A stretch of 64,000 nt of DNA. Source: JASHVB01 sp963762885 (lineage in GTDB: Bacteria > Pseudomonadota > Alphaproteobacteria > Acetobacterales > Acetobacteraceae). The notes under the pieces were generated by a model. It was not told the DNA's origin and did not search any database. It worked only from the letters and a program-made list of their open reading frames with translations. The stretch covers positions 62,001-126,000 of the forward strand of contig CAVXNH010000051.1 of the NCBI GenBank assembly GCA_963762885.1, in the 5' to 3' direction. Both the position numbers and the translations under genes were made by a program. This document shows, one piece after another, positions 9,761 to 17,822 of this stretch. Every line of letters begins with the position of its first letter. The stretch's first letter is position 1.

Positions 9761-10236
9761 GGCAGGCGGCCGATGCGGTCGGGCCAGCCGGATAGCGTGG
9801 CGTGGCGGGCCCCCGGGTCAAACGCCCGGGGGCCGGCTTCGGCCGGCTGCAAATCGATGGTCAGGGCGTCGGGGGGGCGCTGGGCGCCAAGGCGGTCGGG
9901 CCACTCCACCAGCACGATGTCGTCGCGCGCCTCGTCCCAGCCGAGTTCCGTCAGGGCGTCGGGGCCGGTCAGGCGCCACAGATCGAAGTGGTGGACGGTG
10001 CCGAGGCGGGTCGCGTAGCTCTGCACCAGGGTGAAGGTGGGACTGGGGACCTCCAGCGCCGGATCGCCGGTGGCGGAGCGGAGAAAGGCGCGGGCGAACT
10101 CGGTCTTGCCGGCGCCGAGGAGGCCGGCCAGCAGGATCGCGTCGCCGGGACGGGCAAGCGCCGCGACCGCGGCGGCGAGGCGGGTGGTGGCTGGCACGTC
10201 GGGCAGCTCGATGGCGCGGGTGGGGGTGGCGGACAT
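9757..10236 (-). CDS. tsaE: tRNA threonylcarbamoyladenosine biosynthesis ATPase TsaE
   Basis: A 159-residue protein with a P-loop (LLGAGKTEFARAF, residues 39-52), SPTFTLVQSY and VHHFDLWRL, all characteristic of TsaE. TsaE is the ATPase of the TsaBDE complex that adds the threonylcarbamoyl group to A37 of ANN-decoding tRNAs. The ATG at 10236 gives a normal family length; longer upstream extension in the same frame has no family match. It is the first gene of the tsaE-amgK-murU operon. Confidence 0.93.
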   Translation of the reverse strand: MSATPTRAIELPDVPATTRLAAAVAALARPGDAILLAGLLGAGKTEFARAFLRSATGDPALEVPSPTFTLVQSYATRLGTVHHFDLWRLTGPDALTELGWDEARDDIVLVEWPDRLGAQRPPDALTIDLQPAEAGPRAFDPGARHATLSGWPDRIGRLP

Positions 10237-10353
10237 CGGGGGCAATCTGCCCCAGCGGCCGAGTTGGGGACAACGGCCGTGGGCGATTGCCGTGTTGCCA
10301 GCGGGGGCGGAGCGCCGTCCTGACGTGGTCCGTCGAGAGGAGCCCGTCATCGC

Positions 10354-10680
10354 ATGGACAAGGACGAACTGACCGCCTGGGCGCTGGCGAACGGCTGGCA
10401 GATGATCGCGGGTTGCCCCAGCCTGACCAAGCCTCGGTCGCCCAAGGAGGCGATCGTGCGGCTGGTGCTGAAGGCGACGGTGGTCAACGTGGAGGTCAAG
10501 AAGCCGGCCGGGAAATGGGAGAAGGTGTCCGGCGAGAGTTACGGCAAGGTGGTGGCGGACCCGGATACCGGGGTTCCCGGCGGGCTGGGGCTGACCAGCA
10601 TTCCGGGGTTCACCATGCTGATGCAGGACAACAAGGACCGGCTGATGATGGAGCGGCTGAGCGGGGGCGGGAAGCGCTAG
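10354..10680 (+). CDS. Conserved hypothetical protein, 108 residues
   Basis: A small soluble protein preceded by GAGAGGAG about 14 bases upstream of ATG 10354. It has an N-terminal acidic helix (DKDELTAWALANGW), a Lys-rich strand segment with VEVKK, and a Gly/Pro-rich turn followed by FTMLMQDNKDRLMMERL. There is no signal peptide or membrane segment. It diverges from the tsaE operon, so the 117-base gap holds two promoters. No family is recognised. Confidence 0.6.
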   Translation: MDKDELTAWALANGWQMIAGCPSLTKPRSPKEAIVRLVLKATVVNVEVKKPAGKWEKVSGESYGKVVADPDTGVPGGLGLTSIPGFTMLMQDNKDRLMMERLSGGGKR

Positions 10681-10706
10681 GAAGAAGACCTCGGTGCCAC
10701 AGCCGG

Positions 10707-12422
10707 TCACCGACCGGATGGCGAGGCGTGGCAGGCCCAAACCGAATAGAATTCGCCCTTGCGGATCGGCTTGTAGTCTCGATCGAAAAGGTCGCGGATG
10801 CGGTCCGAGAACAGCGGGGACACATCGTAGCCGGCCGGTATGGTGAATGGCGCTCCGCCATTCGGGATGATCCAAATTGGTGTCCGGCAATCGGTCAGCA
10901 GGCGCAGTAGAACCTCATCCGAGACACCGGCACCTTGCATATCGATCCAGGTCGCCGTGTCGTACACCAGCGGTCCGCCAGCGAAGACGCCGAGCACCTT
11001 GTATTGGGATAAGGCGTACGATTGCGCGTCACTCGCGCCCATGGCGGCGGCCGGGTATGCAGCGTAAAGCCGAGCTGCTTCCCGCCGTATTTCGGGAACG
11101 TCGTTCGTGTTGCTCCAGGCCTGGATCCTGACGAGATTCGACGCAAAGCTTGGCACGTAGGCAGCGACAACGACGAGGAACCAGACGGCCAGGACTCCTG
11201 CGTTCGCCAGTCCGTTGCTTGCGATCCGCATTCGTGGGGCGGCCTGAACCAGCAGAAAAACGAACGCCGGCAGGAAGGGTATCAAATGGGTCGGCCCGGC
11301 GCCTCGTTTCGCGCCGATGATGCTGACGATGACGACCGAGAGGCAGTACACCAGGGTCATCAAAAGGTGCGGCTGCGGTTCACCACGGACCTGTCGCCAG
11401 AGCAGTACCAGAGCCGGCAGCAGCAGGACGCAGCCGAACCTTATGTTCAGGCGCAACAACGGGAGGTCGAGGCCGTGATGCAGTGCGAGGTTGATGAACG
11501 CGATATATCGCAGCAGCGACACATCGGGATCGAGAAATGACAGCACCGCCGCGACAGTGCCGCTGGCAATCCCGATTAGGGCCGTACAGAACTGGATCGC
11601 GTTCGGGCCGGTCGCCAGAAGTGCGGCGGCGTAGGGCAGCACGTAGAGTGCGCCGTGAACCTTCAGGTTCATGAGGCCGCCTGCCAACACGCCAATCGCG
11701 ATTGCTGCTGCGGTTCGGCCCAGCCGTTGCCAACTCCACAAGGCCAGTGCGGCAAACAGCAGCATGTAGGGATCGCCGCGGACCCAATAAGCGGCGCGCC
11801 AATACCCTCCGGCCATGAGGATGACGACGGCCACCGGCAACAATGCCAGCCAGACGGATGGCAGCATCGGGCGCAGCGTCCAAAGCACCACGCCGCAGGC
11901 GAGCCAGAACGCCAGGAAACCCGGTAGCTTGGATACCAGGATCGATGGCCCGAGGTGCAAGGCCGCCGCGGTGATCTGAAACAGCAGCGGACCGTATTGG
12001 AATCCATACACTCCCTGGCCGGCCTGCCAATCCGGATACATCGGATGGCCGGTGTGGTACCACCAGGACACCGCGGCGATGGATGGCTCCACATGATCGA
12101 GATATCCGGAGGCCAACACATAGGCGGTGGACGTCCACACCATCACCAGGATTATGGCGGAGGCTGCGCAGGCGCCGAAGGCGGTCAGCCAGCGTTCGGC
12201 ATGGCCGATGCGCCGGGCCGCGAACGGAACCGTAATCGCGGCGCAGGGAAGCAACAGCAGCGCCGGAACATCACGATACTTGCCGATCAGGTAAGGGAAA
12301 TTAGCGAGGATATCGTACATAACGCCAGTCATCGCCGATCGATCCCACCAATCCTCGTTGGGCCAGCTTGCAGAACCTGATCCGACGGAGACGAAACGAG
12401 GCGGGGCGCGACGATTCGGCAC
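10707..12422 (-). CDS. Polytopic membrane protein, GT-C glycosyltransferase-like
   Basis: About 571 residues with roughly ten to eleven hydrophobic helices and a short basic N-terminus. ATG 12422 is the longest start; the Met at about 12329 (MTGVMYDILANF) is a plausible alternative nearer the first helix. The loop after the second or third helix contains an acidic pair (YLDHVEPSIAAVSWWYHTG), as in GT-C enzymes that use lipid-linked sugars. A periplasmic C-terminal domain of about 150 residues follows. No donor or acceptor is identifiable and no glycan gene cluster is adjacent. The GT-C assignment is by architecture only. Confidence 0.6.
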   Translation of the reverse strand: MPNRRAPPRFVSVGSGSASWPNEDWWDRSAMTGVMYDILANFPYLIGKYRDVPALLLLPCAAITVPFAARRIGHAERWLTAFGACAASAIILVMVWTSTAYVLASGYLDHVEPSIAAVSWWYHTGHPMYPDWQAGQGVYGFQYGPLLFQITAAALHLGPSILVSKLPGFLAFWLACGVVLWTLRPMLPSVWLALLPVAVVILMAGGYWRAAYWVRGDPYMLLFAALALWSWQRLGRTAAAIAIGVLAGGLMNLKVHGALYVLPYAAALLATGPNAIQFCTALIGIASGTVAAVLSFLDPDVSLLRYIAFINLALHHGLDLPLLRLNIRFGCVLLLPALVLLWRQVRGEPQPHLLMTLVYCLSVVIVSIIGAKRGAGPTHLIPFLPAFVFLLVQAAPRMRIASNGLANAGVLAVWFLVVVAAYVPSFASNLVRIQAWSNTNDVPEIRREAARLYAAYPAAAMGASDAQSYALSQYKVLGVFAGGPLVYDTATWIDMQGAGVSDEVLLRLLTDCRTPIWIIPNGGAPFTIPAGYDVSPLFSDRIRDLFDRDYKPIRKGEFYSVWACHASPSGR

Positions 12423-12521
12423 GATCAGTTACCAGAGCCCGAACCATACCATGCCGCGCGGCATGTTGCGATCATGCGGCACAATCGCCGGGCTCGGCGG
12501 CGATCCCGCTATGGGCGCACG

Positions 12522-12701
12522 CTAGAAGCCGCGGCTGCGGATACGTTCGAAGACCCAGAACATGGCGATCATCGCGAGCAAGCCTATGGCGGCGCCGGCA
12601 ACCCCGCCCCAGACAGTATCGTGACCGCCGCTGACGACGCCGCCCAGGGCCGCGCCGGCGATCATCAGGACGATGGGGAGCAGGCATCCGACAGCCGGCA
12701 T
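12522..12701 (-). CDS. Small membrane protein with glycine-zipper helices, 59 residues
   Basis: From ATG 12701 to TAG 12522 the frame encodes two hydrophobic segments: LLPIVLMIAGAALGGVV, and GGVAGAAIGLLAMIAMFWVF with closely spaced Gly/Ala (GxxxG-like), then a basic tail ERIRSRGF. The composition is typical of a two-helix inner-membrane miniprotein. The Shine-Dalgarno is weak. It lies just downstream of the UGSC gene on the same strand, about 175 bases after its stop. No function is known; it could be a chance frame. Confidence 0.5.
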   Translation of the reverse strand: MPAVGCLLPIVLMIAGAALGGVVSGGHDTVWGGVAGAAIGLLAMIAMFWVFERIRSRGF

Positions 12702-12875
12702 GACGATCCGTGTGCGATCGAGAGAGTGGTTCGGACTACGGCGAGCGCCGCGTGTCCGGTTGGGTAGGTCGCATGGCTGCGCCTACGGTTCTTGAACGTG
12801 TTTACGACCCGGCCGTGGCGCGGGATCACGAAACTGACAGGTCCGGCCGCGGCCCGAGTGCGGACTGCGCAGGGG

Positions 12876-13400
12876 TCAGGCGCCCAGCAGCAGCCGGCGA
12901 GCCTGGGTTGCGGCGGCGGCGGCCATGTCGCGCAGGCCGTCGCCGGTGGCGCTGCTGATCGGGTGCGGGATGACCGCGAACGCGTAGCCGGGGAAGCCGA
13001 GCACGCGGGCCATCAGCTCGGCGGCGCTGACGAAGCGCGTGGTCATGACAGCCATCGCGGGGATGCCAAGGCGCTCGGCGGTGATGGAGTCATGCAGACT
13101 GCACGACGAGCAACTGCCTCAGTCGCCGACGCCGGTGACGACGGCGTGCCAGCGGCGGAGTTCATCCACGATGTCCGGGTCGGCCGGGGCGCTGTAGTTG
13201 GATTTGCGGCGGTGGATCACCTCGGCGACGCCGAATTCGGCGCGGAGGATGCGGTCGAGGTGGGCGAAGAAGCCGGCAGTGCCTTCCTTGCCGTTGGAGA
13301 TGAACCCCACCGTCCTGCCGGCGAGCGAGGCCAGGCGCGGCGCGGGCTTTCCCAGCGGCGGGGTGGTCTCGTTGGTGGGGTCGAGGACCTGGAGGGGCAT
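12876..13400 (-). CDS. UGSC-family selenoprotein (in-frame TGA read as Sec94)
   Basis: From ATG 13400 the frame runs 93 codons (MPLQVLDPTNETTPPLGKP... to ...VVTGVGD), meets TGA at 13119-13121, and continues in the same frame for 80 more codons to a final TGA at 12876. Sequence at the internal TGA reads GVGD-U-GSCSSCSLHD, the Sec-Gly-Ser-Cys motif that names the UGSC (seleno)protein family, whose other members have Cys at this site. Coding character persists downstream: ERLGIPAMAVMTTRFVSAAE, then GYAFAVIPHPI. Sec94 and Cys97 would form a redox pair; the biochemical role is not known to me. A hairpin follows the TGA. Conventional annotation would truncate this gene or miss its second half. Confidence 0.85.
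13094..13117 (-). promoter_or_regulatory. Candidate SECIS hairpin of the UGSC gene
   Basis: Beginning two bases after the internal TGA, GCAG-TTGC pairs with GCAG-T-CTGC: eight pairs including one G-T wobble, one bulged T on the 3' side, and a seven-base loop (TCGTCGT). Bacterial SelB-dependent SECIS elements are short hairpins just after the UGA, often with a bulged U. The loop here is closer to the UGA than in E. coli fdhF, and a competing short palindrome (TGCAGTCTGCA) overlaps it. Structure was drawn by eye, not by energy calculation. Confidence 0.4.
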
Positions 13401-13515
13401 GCGGGGAGTTTCGGGGCGGGGGTTGGGGGGAGTCAATGTTGGGGGGGCGGAATCGCGTTGACCCGTTGCGTAGCGGTCTACGGCAGCAGCAAAGGGCCGC
13501 GAGGCTGAGCCGGCG

Positions 13516-14082
13516 GTGCAAATGGACTTACGATATTTGGACGTTTTGTGTCGCGGGCGCGGTGTCCAGTATGCGCGAGTCTCGACGGACGGCCAGAGGG
13601 TTGACGCCCAGGTGCGCCAACTGATCAAGGCCGGATGCACGAAGGTATTCCGTGAGGTGGCGAGCGGGGCCAAGACCGACCGCAGCCGGCTTTGCCGCAC
13701 GCTCGCCCAGTTCGACGCCGGCGACGCGCTGATGGTGACCAAGCTCGACCGTCCGGCGCGCTCGACCCGCGACCTGTTGAACACCCTCGCCACGATCACC
13801 GACCGCAAGGCCGGTTTCCGCTCCCTGGGCGACGCCTGGGCGGACACCACGACCGCCCACGGCCGCCTGATGGTGACCGTGCTCGGCGGGCTGGCGGAGT
13901 TCGAGCGGGAGCTTATCCGCGCCCGTGCCAAGGCGAACGGCAAGAGCCTTGGCCGCCCGTTCAAGATGACGCCGCGCCAGAGGAAGGAAGCGCTTGCGCG
14001 GCGCGAGAGTGGGGAGCTACTGACGGAGATCGCCCGCCGCTATAACGTCAGCGCGGCGACGATTTCGAGGTTGACGGCATGA
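13516..14082 (+). CDS. Serine recombinase (resolvase/invertase family)
   Basis: The protein has the catalytic-serine motif YARVSTDGQ near residue 18, LDRPARSTRDLLN (core resolvase motif with the active-site Arg), and an E-helix ending in ELIRARAKANGKSLGRP. The C-terminus is a Hin-type helix-turn-helix (GELLTEIARRYNVSAATISRL). It should catalyse site-specific inversion or excision. Family N-termini start a few residues before YARVST, so the first ~14 residues from ATG 13516 look like a fused leader. The stop overlaps the start of the next gene (ATGA), so protease and recombinase are co-translated. Base composition falls toward ~52 % GC just downstream, consistent with acquired DNA. Confidence 0.88.
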   Translation: MQMDLRYLDVLCRGRGVQYARVSTDGQRVDAQVRQLIKAGCTKVFREVASGAKTDRSRLCRTLAQFDAGDALMVTKLDRPARSTRDLLNTLATITDRKAGFRSLGDAWADTTTAHGRLMVTVLGGLAEFERELIRARAKANGKSLGRPFKMTPRQRKEALARRESGELLTEIARRYNVSAATISRLTA

Positions 14083-14881
14083 CTACCACATTCGAAGAAA
14101 ACTCTGACGTGCGTAACGAGGTTGCGGCACTTACGCTCAAAGTCGCGCGCCCTCTGATTTGGCATGACCGAACCGAGGGATGGCCGAAGCGACTGGATGG
14201 CGCGACCTGTTTTTTCTGCGGTTTGAGCAGGGAATAATAGGAGTTACGGCCAATCATGTAATCACTGCTTATGAAAGCGCCGTGGCCGCAAACCCGAACA
14301 CAGTCTGCCAGGTGCAATCCTCTCCCCCCTTTGATCTTGCGTCAGCTATCATTGCAAGAGATGCGGCGCGGGATATCGCGACCTTTGCAGTGTCGGAGGC
14401 TGAGTTGTCGCATATTGAGGCAATACCACTCGATTGCCGAGAGAACTGGCCACCGCCGGAGCCGCAACACCTTTGGTTGCTCGGCGTTTGCGGGTTTCCG
14501 GAGTTTATGCGGAAAACTAGGGCCGACCGAACGGCCGAGTTCCGGGCGTGGGGTGCGCTTGCTGCGGTCGATGGCGTTACGTGCGCAGAAATCCTGATTA
14601 CCTACGATCCGATAATCGTCAAGCCTGCGGCATGGGCTCCTTACCTTCCGCCGCTCGGGTTTAACCTAAGCGGCTGTAGTGGAGGGCCTGTTCTCATGTT
14701 TGGAATCCGGAACAGCCTTTTTAGGTGGTTTGCAGTCGGGCTAATTCACCAGGGACCGAGGAAGGAGAAGAAGCAAGGCTTAGCAACGGAGTTCGACATG
14801 ATCCGCCTTCGTCGCATCGACATCATTCAACCTGACGGCACGATTAAGCAGCGCGTGGACGACGCCGGCTGGCTACCGTGA
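14079..14881 (+). CDS. Trypsin-like serine protease, frameshifted as read
   Basis: ATG 14079 overlaps the recombinase stop. The first frame (MTTTFEENSDVRNEVAAL... RLDGATCFF) stops at 14226-14228, while a second frame one base away continues LRFEQGIIGVTANHVI to 14881. Adding one T to the six-T run at 14210-14215 joins them into a 267-residue chymotrypsin-fold protein. Its catalytic triad is visible as His (TANHV), Asp (RDIATFAV) and Ser (SGCSGGPV). There is no signal peptide, so it is cytoplasmic, unlike DegP. The run could be a slippage site, a mutation or an error. The substrate is unknown; the overlapping recombinase and adjacent unknown gene suggest a mobile or defence-type module. Confidence 0.75.
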
Positions 14882-14897
14882 TTTTGGGACTTGCACC

Positions 14898-15671
14898 ATG
14901 ACCGCCGCCCGCGAGAAGACATCGAAGTCCCTCAGTTTCGAAATCACAGCCCCACTCGCTGTGGGGTTGTCGATGGGAAAGGTTGGGCTGGACGAGGCCG
15001 AACACCTCTCGCCGTGGCTACGGTTTTCCATCTGCCTGCCGAAGTCTCCAAGCCGACAGGATATCTGGTTGGTTCCCAAAAGAGAAGGAAGCGATAGGAC
15101 AAAGCGCATTGAATTTGATCGCGAAACATGGCGTCGATTAACGCCCGAGATTGAGGGATCGCTATCCTTTGTCACGCGCAGACTTGCCATCATTGAGGAA
15201 GCCAGCGACGTGCCCACTCCGACTATTGGCACGCTCTTCCATATTCCCGCATATGCAAGCGCCGACTACGGACACGCCGAGTCGTATAATATCGAGATCA
15301 ACCTAAACGAGAGCGACTGCAATCAGATCAGAAGTATTTTCCTCAGCGGGAGGCCGCCGTCAGGGATTTCGATATGGACGCCGGATGTCGACTACGGCAA
15401 TGCACCAGACGGCAGCGATAAAATTTGGGACATCTGGGAGAGTGAACACACCACTTTCGCAAAGATAGTCGGGTTCTCATTGTCGTTCTGCACCGACATT
15501 CCGCGTGTAGGCGTGGGATTAAGGAAGACCGAAGATGAAGAGGAAAACGAGCGCGAGGAGATGGAAAAAATCAATGAGGCCATATTGCATTCGCGCGATG
15601 ACATACAATTATTGTGTTATGGACAGAGTGCCTTGAACTCTTCTCTTTCAGAGACTGCGCATGCAGATTAA
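14898..15671 (+). CDS. Unknown protein, 257 residues, partner of the trypsin-like protease
   Basis: It starts 17 bases after the protease stop, in the same direction, and shares its lower GC. It is soluble, with no signal peptide or transmembrane helix. The first ~190 residues look like a mixed alpha/beta domain (aromatic-rich, with SGISIWTPDVDYGN). An acidic helical segment follows, KTEDEEENEREEMEKINEAI at about residues 210-230. No family is recognised. Operon position suggests it works with the protease as target-recognition partner, regulator or substrate, but that is inference. Confidence 0.7.
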   Translation: MTAAREKTSKSLSFEITAPLAVGLSMGKVGLDEAEHLSPWLRFSICLPKSPSRQDIWLVPKREGSDRTKRIEFDRETWRRLTPEIEGSLSFVTRRLAIIEEASDVPTPTIGTLFHIPAYASADYGHAESYNIEINLNESDCNQIRSIFLSGRPPSGISIWTPDVDYGNAPDGSDKIWDIWESEHTTFAKIVGFSLSFCTDIPRVGVGLRKTEDEEENEREEMEKINEAILHSRDDIQLLCYGQSALNSSLSETAHAD

Positions 15672-15775
15672 TATCGTCATTGCGATTATCACCGCGCTTC
15701 ATTTTAGGTTCTAGAGGACATGGCGCCGCTTGTCGGTCAGACAACGCTCAAGTAGCACAGAGAGGCGGCCCACGG

Positions 15776-15985
15776 TCAAATCTGTTCGATGGTCCCGTAG
15801 CTCGTAAGCCGCTGTATTTGCTCCGGCGTCAGTGGCCCACGCATCCGCAGAATGCGGCTGGGATCGTCCTGCTTCCGCTTGTCCAACCAATGGATGGCAG
15901 CGTCGAAGGTATCGAAGGTTTCCCCCGCTTCTGCTTTAGTGCCACCCGGTTGCATTGTCTCAACATAGTATGATTGTCTCAACAT
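15776..15985 (-). CDS. Small hypothetical protein, 69 residues
   Basis: The most likely start is the Met of MLRQSYYVETMQPGG at 15985; a longer frame extends to 16024. The protein is hydrophilic, with FDTFDAAIHWLDKRKQDDPSRILRM near the middle. The 5' end coincides with a tandem duplication of 19 bases, which alters or duplicates the start region. No family is recognised; it lies among toxin-antitoxin genes on the same strand but shows no toxin motif. Confidence 0.5.
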   Translation of the reverse strand: MLRQSYYVETMQPGGTKAEAGETFDTFDAAIHWLDKRKQDDPSRILRMRGPLTPEQIQRLTSYGTIEQI

Positions 15986-15991
15986 AGTATG
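15954..15991. repeat. Two tandem copies of a 19-bp unit
   Basis: Bases 15954-15972 and 15973-15991 are identical (ATTGTCTCAACATAGTATG). The duplication covers the start codon region of the small gene at 15776-15985. Because 19 is not a multiple of three, it places two ATGs in different frames. This looks like recent slippage. Confidence 0.9.
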
Positions 15992-16091
15992 CGGGCATCG
16001 AGTCGTCCCCCCCTTGGTCGGCAATCATCACAACCACCCTAAGCACAGGTAGACCCACTTCCCATAAAGCCGATTATCCGGCAGCAGGCTC

Positions 16092-16370
16092 TTACGACTT
16101 CACCAACTTGGTGAAATCCGACCATTGTTCGACACGGAAGGCGCGAATGTCGCGCACGGATGCGGGCAGCCACGGCAACGCCTTGAGCGCCATGATCGCG
16201 CCGAACAGGTTCGCCAAATCTTCCGAGGGCGTGGTGTAGAGGCTGCCCTGCACCCGGTTGAACCCGAAATTGGCGAGCGCGTTGCCGATGTCGGCATAGG
16301 CTTGCGACACCCCTTTGGGATGGTGTTGCGCGGTGTCGGCAACCACAAGATCGAAGGCGATAGCGAACAT
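16092..16370 (-). CDS. vapD: VapD-family endoribonuclease toxin
   Basis: A 92-residue protein starting MFAIAFDLVVADTAQHH, with YADIGNALANFGFNRVQGSLY in the middle and LPWLPASVRDIRAFRVEQW near the end. These are the conserved features of VapD, a Cas2-like ferredoxin-fold mRNA endonuclease. Length and Asp at the end of the first strand fit the family. Its start overlaps the stop of the upstream DUF5397-type gene by one base (TGATG), the coupling expected for antitoxin followed by toxin. Confidence 0.88.
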   Translation of the reverse strand: MFAIAFDLVVADTAQHHPKGVSQAYADIGNALANFGFNRVQGSLYTTPSEDLANLFGAIMALKALPWLPASVRDIRAFRVEQWSDFTKLVKS

Positions 16371-16588
16371 CAGCGCTCGCGGGGATCGTCCAGGATTTCA
16401 GCGAGGCGGTAATCCAGTTCCTCGCCGGTCTCGACAACGCGCACACGCATCCGGCGATCACCGCCGGGCAGTTCGTCGCCTGTTCCGATGATCTCATAGA
16501 CCGGTCCGACCGAGCCGAAGCGCCGCCATGTTCCGATCAGGTTGGCGGGCTGCGGCAGCTTGAAGGTGTCTGTGTGGGCGTGTGTCAT
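16370..16588 (-). CDS. DUF5397-type protein, probable VapD antitoxin
   Basis: A 72-residue protein with GTWRRFGSVGPVYEI and VVETGEELDYRLAEILDDPR, which I recognise as a DUF5397-like pattern often found next to vapD. It precedes vapD with a one-base overlap. AGGA lies upstream of ATG 16588. The antitoxin role is inferred from gene order; no classical DNA-binding motif is seen. Confidence 0.72.
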   Translation of the reverse strand: MTHAHTDTFKLPQPANLIGTWRRFGSVGPVYEIIGTGDELPGGDRRMRVRVVETGEELDYRLAEILDDPRER

Positions 16589-16751
16589 GTCGGCATCCTA
16601 GCACAGCGGCGGTGGATTTCAGAGGGCAAAGAATAGGCTCCGAAGGCGAGAAGCGGGGCGTTTGCTGCACCGCGGCACACGACTTACCATGAATCCGCTT
16701 ATGCGTCAGACGGCATCTCGCGGAGAGTCAGCCGCACCGCAAGATTTAAAT

Positions 16752-17162
16752 TCACGTGCTCCACCCGTGCGCGTGGATGAAGTCCCTTGGCGTGACAATC
16801 GGAACGCCCCGGAATAAGTCCAGAACCAGCAGGTCTTTGTCGCCGGTCAGGATGAGATCGGCGCGACCATTCACCGCCAGTTCGAGAAACTTGTCGTCGC
16901 TCGGGTCACGGCATGCCACCACGCGCTCAGTGATCGATACAAGCTCGGCCGATCGCATAAGCTGGATCAGCCAATCGCGCAGTTCCGGTCTCATCAGCGG
17001 CGCGATATAGGAACGTGTGATGACCTCAGAAAATTGCGCGTCGGTCGCCACGGATTTCAGTAGCACGCAACGCTGCGAGGCTTGATACAGTGCGAGGTTG
17101 GGAAATGAGCCCTGCTTGAGCCCTGCGCTGATCAGGACGTTGGTATCAACGACGACCCTCAT
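16752..17162 (-). CDS. PIN-domain toxin (VapC-like ribonuclease)
   Basis: A 136-residue PIN protein of the family of putative toxin components. It begins MRVVVDTNVLISAG with the first metal-binding Asp, has CRDPSDDKFLELAVNG with the middle acidic residues, and LILTGDKDLLVL with the last catalytic Asp. It should be a Mg-dependent endoribonuclease. The start overlaps the stop of the upstream antitoxin gene (ATGA). A ruined copy of the same toxin lies at 63665-63838. Confidence 0.9.
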   Translation of the reverse strand: MRVVVDTNVLISAGLKQGSFPNLALYQASQRCVLLKSVATDAQFSEVITRSYIAPLMRPELRDWLIQLMRSAELVSITERVVACRDPSDDKFLELAVNGRADLILTGDKDLLVLDLFRGVPIVTPRDFIHAHGWST

Positions 17163-17386
17163 CCAGGCAGTAACGGCTCGACTTCGTGTTGCGCTCGCTT
17201 GATGAGCCGGTCGATATCGTCATCTGTCAGACCGGCGGCGATGACCAGTTTGCGCAACTCCCGGCGGCCCGGAATCAGTTCCGGCTCTATTGTCAGCGTC
17301 ACCCGTTCGTCGGGATCGATGCCCTGGCGCTGGAGTTCCGTCGCAACCTCTTTGGCGGCAACCTCGATGACTGTGGGCATTGGCAT
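17159..17386 (-). CDS. Antitoxin of the PIN toxin
   Basis: A 75-residue acidic protein beginning MPMPTVIEVAAKEVATELQ, with GAGGA ten bases before ATG 17386. The C-terminal AAGLTDDDIDRLIKRAQHEV is amphipathic and suited to gripping a PIN active site. It is translationally coupled to the toxin. A close paralogue at 62194 lacks an intact toxin. The role is inferred from order and size. Confidence 0.8.
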   Translation of the reverse strand: MPMPTVIEVAAKEVATELQRQGIDPDERVTLTIEPELIPGRRELRKLVIAAGLTDDDIDRLIKRAQHEVEPLLPG

Positions 17387-17822
17387 AATCGCGGGTTCCT
17401 CGCGGAAGTTGACGGAATCAAAGCCCCGCCGGCCATTTCCTTGACGGTCATCGGCTTTCCGGCCTGCACCGCGTTTGCAGCATAGCACAGAGAGAATCTG
17501 CTTGTGCAAATGTCCTGCGGGGCGTGCAAGATATTGGGGGGAGGCTCCTTTTCGTGTCCGGCACTCCCGGGTCTGACGTCTGACGAGCCGTTCGTGGTTC
17601 GTCGGGCGGGGGATTGCTTCGCTCCGCTCGCAATGACAGGGCGCACGCCATCTGACGTGGTTGTTCTTGGACGGCCGCTTAGGCCAGTCGGCTCGACTAT
17701 CGTTGCTTTCGATCTGCAGGTGACGGTCAAAACCGCCCCCTTTTGTTCCTGAAATCCTCTTGCATATTTTCCTATTATCCGCTACCCTCCGAGCCATTTG
17801 ATCCTACAGCCCGGAGGGCCCC
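17387..17822. other. Intergenic stretch with a dispersed repeat
   Basis: No gene is supported in these 436 bases. Bases about 17611-17638 carry GGATTGCTTCGCTCCGCTCG and following CAATGAC, a palindromic repeat of a kind I recall as scattered through many proteobacterial genomes. The last ~60 bases should hold the promoter of the next gene, which has a strong GGAGG. Confidence 0.45.
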
